From Gammaproteobacteria bacterium (lineage in GTDB: Bacteria; Pseudomonadota; Gammaproteobacteria; SZUA-152), in contig JAOUJW010000029.1 in the NCBI GenBank assembly GCA_029882975.1, forward strand, positions 1-64,000: a stretch of 64,000 nt of DNA. The letters run 5' to 3'. The notes under the pieces were generated by a model. That model did not search any database and had not been told where the DNA came from. It saw only the letters and a program-made list of their open reading frames with translations. The translations under genes were made by a program, and so were the position numbers. Positions 53,359 to 60,558 of the stretch are shown in pieces (the stretch's first letter is position 1; every line of letters starts with the position of its first letter).

Positions 53359-54246
53359 TTATGATATTGTCGCAATCAAACGCTCATAGGCATGCGCTTG
53401 TTTGATCAAACCATTAAACTGAAATATCTCCACCAGTTTGTGATACGCCTCGGGTGAAATCTCCGTATTGTAGCTCCAGCATCCCATGGCTTTATAAGTA
53501 TCTATGGTATGGCGCAGTACTTCGGTATCGGTGTCACGAAAGAACCCGCCTTGTTTGAGCTGCTGAGCCAATATCAAAGCCTCGGTGTCCACCACATAAG
53601 TGCGCCCTTGTTGATACGCCCGCATGAAGGCTTTAGCCATATCGGTCCGTAACCATTCCCGGGTACAACACAAACTGCTGAATGCGACCGGACCAATGGC
53701 TGCACCGATGCTGGCAACAATATGCCCCACACCATCCTGCTCCAGTTGTTGCGGTGCCGGTCCCTGCTGATGCACATAATCTCCGCGACCTTCCCGAAAG
53801 GCTTTATCCATCGCCGCTACATCACCGGCATCGATAACCTTTAACGTATTAAAATCCACGTTGTGCTGGTGGAGTAGATACTTGAGCATGGCCAGGGGCT
53901 GGAACAAATGATCCACCAACACCTCCTTACCCGCCAGATCGCCCCATTGGAACTGCGGTTGCGGCTGTCGGCCTGCCAGGAAAAAACCATCACGCTCGTT
54001 GATCTGGGCAAAATGCACAATGGGGCTTTCCTCGCCGCGTTCCAATACTTCAAAACCCGTGGCCACCGCCGATTGCGCCAGGTGAAACTCACCGGACAGT
54101 AATCGCTCCGGTACACTTTGTCCCGGCTGAACAGGGTCGTAGACATAATCCAGGCCTTGCCGATTTAAAAACCCACCCACCATAGTGATGAGCAAAGGGC
54201 TGTAAAATGCCGAATGGCGCAAAGCGGTGATGCGGATTTGGGTCAT
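53359..54246 (-). CDS. NMT1/THI5-like binding protein, orphan and cytoplasmic
   Basis: A 295-residue protein of the NMT1/SsuA-like fold used by ABC importers for nitrate, sulfonates or thiamine precursors (LLITMVGGFLNRQGLDY, VPERLLSGEFHLAQSAVATG, GGFFRDTDTEVLRHTIDTYK). It lacks a signal peptide (MTQIRITALRHSAFYSPLLI), so unlike real substrate-binding proteins it is likely cytoplasmic. No permease or ATPase lies beside it. It may be an enzyme like THI5 or a regulator. It converges with modC. Confidence 0.8.
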   Translation of the reverse strand: MTQIRITALRHSAFYSPLLITMVGGFLNRQGLDYVYDPVQPGQSVPERLLSGEFHLAQSAVATGFEVLERGEESPIVHFAQINERDGFFLAGRQPQPQFQWGDLAGKEVLVDHLFQPLAMLKYLLHQHNVDFNTLKVIDAGDVAAMDKAFREGRGDYVHQQGPAPQQLEQDGVGHIVASIGAAIGPVAFSSLCCTREWLRTDMAKAFMRAYQQGRTYVVDTEALILAQQLKQGGFFRDTDTEVLRHTIDTYKAMGCWSYNTEISPEAYHKLVEIFQFNGLIKQAHAYERLIATIS

Positions 54247-54330
54247 GGCGCTACCGTTCCTTTTGATGGATAATTTCCCAATTGATGAGTACAGAGTTTA
54301 GCATTTAATACCTACTAAAAAACCCACCAT

Positions 54331-54460
54331 CCCGTAGACTGGATTAGCGCAGCGTAATCCGGTAGCAGTCTTTACTATAACCACATACTCTATCAAGCAA
54401 CAGGTCGTGGTGAATGCGCACCTCGCGCCCGCGTGGGCACAAAGAGCGTGCCCACCCTTC
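54331..54460. repeat. Dispersed palindromic repeat, long copy 1
   Basis: A 130-base element that opens CCCGTAGACTGGATTAGCGC and closes GTGGGCACAAAGAGCGTGCC then CACCCTTC. It holds two palindromes (GGATTAGCGC-AGCGTAATCC and GTGGGCAC-GTGCCCAC). It is closely similar to 60311-60441. It occupies part of a 406-base gap; nothing else in the gap is recognised. Confidence 0.85.
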
Positions 54461-54652
54461 AAAAACTACTGCAAAAGGATTAATACAAGCTGCTGATTGC
54501 AGCCACTGTGGTAATTTTCTATGGTACATATTCTATGGTAGACAAAAGCCATTGCATAATTCATAACCACCATAAAAACAAAACCTCAATATGACATTGC
54601 GCTGATTTATGCATACACTTGTGGCAATCATTCAAAACCGGATAAACATGCC

Positions 54653-56545
54653 ATGGCCGAACACAGCCAATTTCGACTGATAATGCAACGACGTTTCGGT
54701 CCGTTTTTTCTTACCCAATTGCTGGGTGCCTTTAACGATAATGTGTATAAAAACGCCTTGATGGTGTTGCTGGCTTTTCAGGGTGCCGCCATGATCGAGA
54801 TGGACAGCAACACCTTACTTAATTTATGTGCCGGTTTGTTCATACTGCCATTTTTTCTGTTTTCCGCCAGTGCCGGCCAACTGGCGGACAAGTACGAAAA
54901 ATCCAAACTCATCCGTCTGATCAAACTACTGGAAATTTTTATCATGACCGGCGCAGCTTTGGCCTTTTATTTTAAAAGCGTCTTTTGGCTTATCGGTCTG
55001 CTGTTTTTGATGGGTTTGCAATCCACTCTATTCGGCCCGGTAAAATACAGCATACTGCCACAACACTTGCGTGATACGGAACTGGTGGGCGGCAATGCCT
55101 TGGTGGAAAGCGGTACCTTTGTAGCCATATTACTGGGCACCATTGCCGGAGGTATTTTGGTGGGTTACGGTGACGTTGGCCTGTACCTGGTATCGGCCGT
55201 GGTGATTGCGGTGGCTGTTTTCGGCTACATCAGCAGTTATTACATCCCCAGCTCAGCCCCTGCCGATGCCGGTTTGAAAATCAACTGGAACCCTATCACT
55301 GAAACCTGGAGCACCTACAAATTTGCTCGACAAAACCGCTCAGTATTTCTATCGATTCTGGGTGTATCCTGGTTCTGGTTTTTCGGAGCTATCTACCTCA
55401 CCCAAATCCCCAACTACAGCAAGCTCATTCTGGGCGGTAACGAGCAAGTGGTCACGCTGTTGCTGGCCACTTTCTCAATCGGTATAGGCCTGGGATCTTT
55501 ATTGTGTGAACGCCTTTCCGGTCACAAAGTGGAATTGGGTCTGGTGCCCTTTGGCTCTATCGGCCTGACACTGTTCTCCGTGGATTTGTATTTCGCCGCG
55601 CCACAGGCAATGGGATTGGGAAAGGAGTTGGTGAATGCCACCACGTTCCTGGCTATGGACGGCAGTTGGCGCATCTTATTTGACATAGCGGCCATGGGTA
55701 TATTTGGCGGCTTCTACGTAGTACCCTTGTATGCCATCATTCAGCAACGCTGCGCCGCCAGTCATCGCTCCCGCATTATTGCCGGCAATAATATTCTTAA
55801 CGCTTTTTTCCTGGTAGGTTCCTCCCTGTTGGCCACCGTATTTCTCAGCCACTGGAATTTTTCCATACCGGAGTTGTTCCTAGCAGTGGCGGCATTGAAC
55901 GCCATCGTGGCTATCTATATCTACAGTTTATTACCCGAATTTCTCATGCGTTTTATCGTCTGGGTTCTGATTCACACCGTCTACCGTGTCGACGAGAAAG
56001 GTTTGGAAAACATCCCCGACGAAGGCGCGGCTGTGCTGGTATGCAACCATGTAAGTCTGGTTGATGCCCTGGTGATCGCCGGTTGCATCCGTCGCCCGGT
56101 ACGGTTTGTCATGTACTACAAGATTTTTCAAATTTCTCTATTGAGTTTTGTGTTTAAAACCGCCAAAGCCATCCCTATCGCCGGCATTAAAGAAAATCCA
56201 CAACTGATGGAGAAAGCCTTTGACGAAATCAGTGCTGCACTGCGCCAGGGGGAACTGGTGTGCATCTTCCCGGAAGGCAAACTCAGCAGCGACGGCAGCA
56301 TCAACACCTTTCGCCCCGGCGTGGAACGCATTCTGGAAAGAGATTCGGTACCGGTGTACCCCATGGCCTTGCGCGGCCTGTGGGGCAGTTTTTTCAGCCG
56401 CAAAGACGGCAGCGCCATGGGGACCATTCCCAAACGCTTCTGGTCCAAAATTGCCTTTGTCGTTGGCAATCCGGTGGCCGCCTCTGCGGCTACGGCTCCC
56501 GCCTTGGAGCTGGAAGTGAAACACCTTCGCGGGGACTGGCAGTAA
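54653..56545 (+). CDS. MFS-acyltransferase fusion (LplT-PlsC type)
   Basis: A 630-residue membrane protein. The first 400 residues are an MFS transporter like LplT, the flippase for lysophospholipids (QLLGAFNDNVYKNALMVLLA, FGPVKYSILPQHL). The last 190 are a PlsC-type acyltransferase with the HX4D motif NHVSLVD and FPEGKLSSDGS. In many proteobacteria these parts and an AMP-ligase (Aas) form one polypeptide; here the ligase is missing, so acyl-ACP or acyl-CoA would be needed. The role is phospholipid recycling or remodelling at the inner membrane. Confidence 0.93.
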   Translation: MAEHSQFRLIMQRRFGPFFLTQLLGAFNDNVYKNALMVLLAFQGAAMIEMDSNTLLNLCAGLFILPFFLFSASAGQLADKYEKSKLIRLIKLLEIFIMTGAALAFYFKSVFWLIGLLFLMGLQSTLFGPVKYSILPQHLRDTELVGGNALVESGTFVAILLGTIAGGILVGYGDVGLYLVSAVVIAVAVFGYISSYYIPSSAPADAGLKINWNPITETWSTYKFARQNRSVFLSILGVSWFWFFGAIYLTQIPNYSKLILGGNEQVVTLLLATFSIGIGLGSLLCERLSGHKVELGLVPFGSIGLTLFSVDLYFAAPQAMGLGKELVNATTFLAMDGSWRILFDIAAMGIFGGFYVVPLYAIIQQRCAASHRSRIIAGNNILNAFFLVGSSLLATVFLSHWNFSIPELFLAVAALNAIVAIYIYSLLPEFLMRFIVWVLIHTVYRVDEKGLENIPDEGAAVLVCNHVSLVDALVIAGCIRRPVRFVMYYKIFQISLLSFVFKTAKAIPIAGIKENPQLMEKAFDEISAALRQGELVCIFPEGKLSSDGSINTFRPGVERILERDSVPVYPMALRGLWGSFFSRKDGSAMGTIPKRFWSKIAFVVGNPVAASAATAPALELEVKHLRGDWQ

Positions 56546-56584
56546 CCTTGTCGGTTTGTGCGATGGTGCACGCTCGCAAATAAA

Positions 56585-56657
56585 GAAACCTCTCAAGTCG
56601 TCGATAAGCTTATAAAGCAACAACTTCCTTGACGACGATTCCAAAACGAGAGGTTTT
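56585..56657 (+). promoter_or_regulatory. Leader hairpin that covers the Ku ribosome site
   Basis: AAACCTCTC (56586-56594) pairs perfectly with GAGAGGTTT (56648-56656), and GTCGTC (56597-56602) pairs with GACGAC (56631-56636). The fold has an uneven internal loop and an apical loop of 28 bases. GAGAGG is the ribosome site of ku, ten bases before its ATG, so it is hidden when the stem forms. This suggests translational control or an attenuator; it could also be a double operator. Confidence 0.65.
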
Positions 56658-56662
56658 GAACT

Positions 56663-57493
56663 ATGGCTCCACGCGCAACCTGGACGGGTCACTTAAAAAT
56701 TTCCTTAATTAACATCCCGGTAAAACTCTACACGGCGGTAAGCACCAGCAGCAGCCGAGTCAAACTCAATATGTTGCATGGCGATTGCCTGCAACGAGTG
56801 AAACAGTTTTACCAGTGCCCGGAACACGGTCCGGTGGAACGCAGCGATATTGTCAAAGGCTACGAATTCGAAAAAGGTAAATATCTGGAAATCGACGATA
56901 GCACTTTAAAAAACATTCGCCTGGAGACCACCAAAATCATTGAAATCGTCTCCTTTGTGAACAAATCCCAGATCGATCCCATTTATTTCAACTCCCACTA
57001 CTATATGGCTCCCGATGCCGTGGGCGAAGAAGCCTATCGGGTATTCAAGGAAACCCTTGATCGCAATGAAAAAATTGCCATCGGCCGAGTGGTCATGAGC
57101 GGTCGGGAACACACCGTACGCATCGCCCCCAAAGACAAAGGACTCAGCCTCACCACCCTGCACTTTGCCAAGGAAGTGCGCAAAACCGACGCCTATTTTG
57201 AAGACATCAAAACCTCCGAAGTACCCAAAGAACAGGTGGATATGTTCTCGCAACTGATCAACGGCATGGCGGCGGAGGTGGACCCCACCAATCTGGTGGA
57301 CCGTTACGAAGAAGCGCTGGTGGAAGTCATTAAAGCCAAAATCGAAGGTCGCGAACCCGAGGTGCAAGTGGAAACCGAGGCAGCCAAAACCGTGGACTTT
57401 ATGGAAGCTCTGCGCGCCAGTGTGGCCGCAGAAAACATTCCCAAAAAGCCCGCTGCGGAAGCCGAAGCCGACAAAGACAGCAAGACCGGATAA
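56663..57493 (+). CDS. ku: Non-homologous end-joining protein Ku
   Basis: A 276-residue bacterial Ku. It forms a homodimer ring that loads on DNA double-strand ends and recruits LigD-type ligases. The family core is present: WTGHLKISLINIPVKLY, FYQCPEHGPVERSDIVKGYEF, SHYYMAPD and IGRVVMSGREHTVRI. The C-terminus is a short charged tail with Lys/Glu runs. It is first of a three-gene NHEJ operon and has a leader hairpin that hides its ribosome site, hinting at regulated synthesis. Confidence 0.97.
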   Translation: MAPRATWTGHLKISLINIPVKLYTAVSTSSSRVKLNMLHGDCLQRVKQFYQCPEHGPVERSDIVKGYEFEKGKYLEIDDSTLKNIRLETTKIIEIVSFVNKSQIDPIYFNSHYYMAPDAVGEEAYRVFKETLDRNEKIAIGRVVMSGREHTVRIAPKDKGLSLTTLHFAKEVRKTDAYFEDIKTSEVPKEQVDMFSQLINGMAAEVDPTNLVDRYEEALVEVIKAKIEGREPEVQVETEAAKTVDFMEALRASVAAENIPKKPAAEAEADKDSKTG

Positions 57494-57505
57494 GCGGCGT
57501 TCGCC

Positions 57506-58420
57506 ATGCTCGACCCTATTGAGCCCATGCTGGCCCAGGCCCGAGCCGAGGCCTTTGACGACGATCGCTATTTGTTTGAAATCAAATGGGATGGCACCCG
57601 AGCCCTGTGCTACACCGGCAACGGCGACAAAACCTGGCGCATACGCAATCGCCGCGGTATCTGGATAGAAACTCGCTACCCGGAATTGGCGGAACTGGCG
57701 ACATTGCCGGCAGACACCATTATCGATGGCGAAATTGTGGTTTTGGACAATGGCCAACCCTCCTTTCCCAAACTGCAACAACGCGACGGCCTCAGCGATC
57801 CGCTGCGCATCGAACTGTTGAGCCAAAGCATGCCCGTGACCTTTGTGGCCTTTGATATACTGGCGCTGCAAGGCCGGGACTTGCGCGCGACCCCGCTGCA
57901 ACAACGCCGGGAGCAGTTGAAGACCCTGTTGCAAGCCCATGAATTTAAACATGTTCTCCATTCAGAATACATTATTGGTAAGGGCATTCCCTACTTTGCT
58001 CAAATCGAAAAAGTGCAATGGGAAGGGGTTATGGCCAAACGCCTGAACAGTACCTATCAAGCGGGTAAACGCTCCGATGACTGGCTTAAAATCAAAGTCA
58101 GCCACATGGACGACTTTTGGATCATGGGCTATTCGCAAAGAGACAATAAGGAACCCTTCGTCTCCGCCTTGGCGGTAGGTACCGAAGAAAACGGCCAATG
58201 GCGTTATTTCGCCAAAGTGGGCAGCGGCTTTAACGAAGCGCAACGGGCCGCCCTGTTTGAGCACTTAGGCCAAATCCCCGCTCACAACTACCATTTACGG
58301 GATGTGCCAGCAGAAATTCGCTGGATTGAACCGCGCCTGCGCGCCAGGATAAAATACCTGGAAATCACCCAGGACCAACGTTTGCGGTCTCCTGTATTTG
58401 AATGCTTTGTGAATGACTGA
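57506..58420 (+). CDS. ATP-dependent DNA ligase (LigD/LigC-type ligase domain)
   Basis: A 304-residue ligase. The nucleotidyl motif is EIKWDGTRAL (Lys near 27), with IDGEIVVLD, FVAFDILALQGRDL and EGVMAKRLNSTYQAG, SDDWLKIKVSHMDDFWIMGY. It has only the ligase part of LigD; polymerase and nuclease domains are missing, as in the LigC type. It seals breaks joined by Ku. The 12-base gap to ku and the 8-base overlap with the next gene make one transcript. Confidence 0.93.
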   Translation: MLDPIEPMLAQARAEAFDDDRYLFEIKWDGTRALCYTGNGDKTWRIRNRRGIWIETRYPELAELATLPADTIIDGEIVVLDNGQPSFPKLQQRDGLSDPLRIELLSQSMPVTFVAFDILALQGRDLRATPLQQRREQLKTLLQAHEFKHVLHSEYIIGKGIPYFAQIEKVQWEGVMAKRLNSTYQAGKRSDDWLKIKVSHMDDFWIMGYSQRDNKEPFVSALAVGTEENGQWRYFAKVGSGFNEAQRAALFEHLGQIPAHNYHLRDVPAEIRWIEPRLRARIKYLEITQDQRLRSPVFECFVND

Positions 58421-59480
58421 ACCCGAAAAATCCCTTCAAAATCAAACGGTCGTCTTTACCGGCAAACTGGCCTGCTGCAACCGCCAACAGGCGCAGCAAT
58501 GGGTCCAAGCCGCCGGTGCTCGCTGCGTGGGTGCCGTGTCCAAAAAAACCTCTTTAGTGGTGGTGGGCATGCTGGGCTTTCCCGTGCTCAAGGATGGCAC
58601 CATTAGCAAAACCCTGGCTCAAGCGGAGCAGCTGCAGCAGCAAGGGCTTGATTTAGAAATCATTTCTGAAACCGTGTTACTGGAACGCCTGGGTCGCAAA
58701 CCGGCTCAAGTCAGCCAAAACGGCTCTATGGAGCTAGCGGCTGCGGCTAAATTGCTACAGGTAACAGAAACGGATATACGCCGTTGGGAGCAATTCGGGC
58801 TGGTACGGCTGCAACAGGGCAAAGTTTCGTTCCAGGATCTGGTATCCCTACGCAATATCGCCCAGCTACTAAAGCAGGGTTTAAATATTGAAAGCATCAA
58901 CCGCACTCTGCATGCGCTGCAAACCTTGATTCCCGATTTACAACGCCCATTGGCCCAGGCAAGGCTGTTGCAGCACGGCGATCAGTCCCTATTGGTGGAA
59001 CTGCAGGGCGTGACAATGAACAGCAGCGGTCAGTTGTTACTGGATTTTGATGCTGCCGAAGCAGCGGATCAAGCACCCAAAACCAAAGCCATAGCTCCCC
59101 AAGTCCCAGCCCCTGGCAAGCATACAACGCTTGCGGATACAGCCTTACCCCAAGCGGAACAGCACCGGCGACAACAGGACTACGCCCAAGCCATAGAACA
59201 CTACCGCCACCACCTGCAGCAGCATGAAAACGATGCCCTGGCCTGGTACAACCTGGGCTACTGCCTGGATGAAACCGGCGAATTACTGCAAGCCGCCCAC
59301 GCCTTCGAACAAGCCATTGCCCTGCAACACGACTACACCGACGCCATTTTCAACCTGGCGCGCTGCTATGAGCGCCTGCACCAGCACCAAAACGCCCTGC
59401 CTCACTGGAAACGCTATGTGGAGCTGGATGGTAAAAGTGAATGGGGCAAAATCGCGCGGCGGTTTATTCATTACGGTTAA
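58413..59480 (+). CDS. BRCT-MerR-TPR fusion protein in the NHEJ operon
   Basis: A 355-residue protein built of three parts. A BRCT domain (about 8-95; VVFTGKLACCNRQQAQQWVQ, VSKKTSLVVVGMLG) is followed by a MerR-type helix-turn-helix (about 108-180; ELAAAAKLLQVTETDIRRWE, then LVSLRNIAQLLKQGLNIE), a linker, and three TPR units (about 245-350; DALAWYNLGYCLDETGELLQ). BRCT domains bind DNA ends or phosphopeptides and occur in bacterial NAD ligases, so this fusion may bridge Ku/ligase complexes to DNA or partners. Its start overlaps the ligase stop by 8 bases. The MerR part could instead regulate the operon. Confidence 0.85.
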   Translation: MTEPEKSLQNQTVVFTGKLACCNRQQAQQWVQAAGARCVGAVSKKTSLVVVGMLGFPVLKDGTISKTLAQAEQLQQQGLDLEIISETVLLERLGRKPAQVSQNGSMELAAAAKLLQVTETDIRRWEQFGLVRLQQGKVSFQDLVSLRNIAQLLKQGLNIESINRTLHALQTLIPDLQRPLAQARLLQHGDQSLLVELQGVTMNSSGQLLLDFDAAEAADQAPKTKAIAPQVPAPGKHTTLADTALPQAEQHRRQQDYAQAIEHYRHHLQQHENDALAWYNLGYCLDETGELLQAAHAFEQAIALQHDYTDAIFNLARCYERLHQHQNALPHWKRYVELDGKSEWGKIARRFIHYG

Positions 59481-59574
59481 CCCCCCTTTACCGTCCAGCT
59501 CTCGCTTCCGCCTTTCGGTTTCTCCGTACACAACAAGCACCATCACTTATTATTATGGAAACATCAAATAGCTT

Positions 59575-59606
59575 AAAGAATGGCCTTTTTATTGCATTCT
59601 TTTTAT
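59575..59606 (+). terminator. Weak Rho-independent terminator candidate
   Basis: AAAGAATG (59575-59582) pairs with CATTCTTT (59595-59602) across a 12-base loop, then TTTATAG. It lies 95 bases after the end of the NHEJ operon. The AT-rich stem is weak. Confidence 0.4.
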
Positions 59607-59688
59607 AGCCTTAGTAGATAAGCCAAATTTGGCGTCTATACTATCCAAGGAAGATTCATCTTATTATTCTAGAAGGGGTTTGTAACAC

Positions 59689-60255
59689 ATGGTCAACTTC
59701 CGCAAGTTGTTTAGCTCTGAAACAATTACCAGCCATTCCATGTTTTCCAACATCAGCAAAGACAGTCCCTATCAAATTCTGGCACCGGGTACGGAGATCA
59801 TTTACGATGTTAATTTGATCAAGCAACTGACCGCGGAACACGACTCCATGCTGGCCACATTGCATAAAGTGGTCAATGCCATTGATAGTGGTGATTACAA
59901 AAAAATGCGCAAAAAACTGAAGTTTTTTCTATCCATCTTCAACGATCACACCCTGAAAGAGTACAGCAAGCTTTATGTGTTTTTAGATTATATTTACCGC
60001 GGCGAGCGAGAAAATCACCGAATCGTTATGTACTTTCGTCAGGAAATGAACGAAATAGGTAAAACCGTGCGCACCTATGCCAATTACTGGGTTGATCGCG
60101 GCGTTGACCATCTCACTATTGAAGATTTTAACTACCAAACCAAATACATCTCTGACTTGCTCACCACCCGCATCGAGGCGGAAGAAGAGCAGTTATATGA
60201 ACTTTATAACAAAGCCCCCAGCCGAATTTTGCGCTCCAGGATTTGGAATCATTAA
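59689..60255 (+). CDS. Hemerythrin-like HHE-domain protein
   Basis: A 188-residue helical protein. AEHDSMLATLHKVVNAI (His near 50), FNDHTLKEYSKLYVFLDYIY (HxxxE) and ENHRIVMYF form the pattern of a hemerythrin-like diiron domain, although not all canonical histidines line up. The C-terminus is charged (EAEEEQLYELYNK). Such proteins bind oxygen or sense redox state. A good AGAAGGGG site precedes ATG 59689. It stands alone after the NHEJ operon; a stem-loop follows. Confidence 0.7.
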   Translation: MVNFRKLFSSETITSHSMFSNISKDSPYQILAPGTEIIYDVNLIKQLTAEHDSMLATLHKVVNAIDSGDYKKMRKKLKFFLSIFNDHTLKEYSKLYVFLDYIYRGERENHRIVMYFRQEMNEIGKTVRTYANYWVDRGVDHLTIEDFNYQTKYISDLLTTRIEAEEEQLYELYNKAPSRILRSRIWNH

Positions 60256-60269
60256 TCCTGTGTAGTTTA

Positions 60270-60298
60270 GCAAAGGTGGGTTGCTAACCCACCCTTGC
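60270..60298 (+). other. Stem-loop after the HHE gene
   Basis: GCAAAGGTGGGTT pairs with AACCCACCCTTGC (one mismatch) around a GCT loop. No T tract follows. It could be a weak terminator or mRNA-protecting fold, or a member of the nearby palindromic repeat class. Confidence 0.5.
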
Positions 60299-60310
60299 AC
60301 ACATCGTCCC

Positions 60311-60441
60311 CCGTAACCGTAGACAGGATTAGCGCAGCGTAATCCGGTAGCAGACTTTAATATAACCACATACCCTATCAAGCAACAGGTCATTGGTGAA
60401 GGCACACCTTTCGCCCGCGTGGGCACAAAGGGCGTGCCCAC
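60311..60441. repeat. Dispersed palindromic repeat, long copy 2
   Basis: A 131-base element closely similar to 54331-54460, with the same two palindromes (GGATTAGCGC-AGCGTAATCC and GTGGGCAC-GTGCCCA). It has a small insertion near its start and several base changes. The short copy at 12896-12933 shares only the first palindrome. Confidence 0.85.
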
Positions 60442-60477
60442 TCTACATAAACAAACTGAGGAAAAACTCTCTGCGCA

Positions 60478-60558
60478 CTACGACGATTTCGCCATCCAAA
60501 ACCACCAGACGATTAAGGCGATCAGACCCAACCCTGCGATATTTACTAACACACTCAT
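60478..60558 (-). CDS. 26-residue membrane peptide coupled to copA
   Basis: A short gene missed by length limits. It reads [20 protein letters not shown] followed by WMAKSS, one membrane helix with a Trp-rich edge and a basic end. Its ATG overlaps the copA stop (ATGA), and GGGAGA lies six bases upstream, so it is translated by coupling. Similar N-terminal helices precede the cupredoxin part of some copper proteins; here the cupredoxin is absent. It may help CopA or be a remnant. Confidence 0.7.
   Translation of the reverse strand: MSVLVNIAGLGLIALIVWWFWMAKSS

Noticed and set aside
56906-57961. 351-residue minus-strand frame opposite ku and the ligase gene
   Set aside because: It spans two genes with clear family motifs on the other strand; its His/Gly/Phe-rich text is typical of an antisense shadow.
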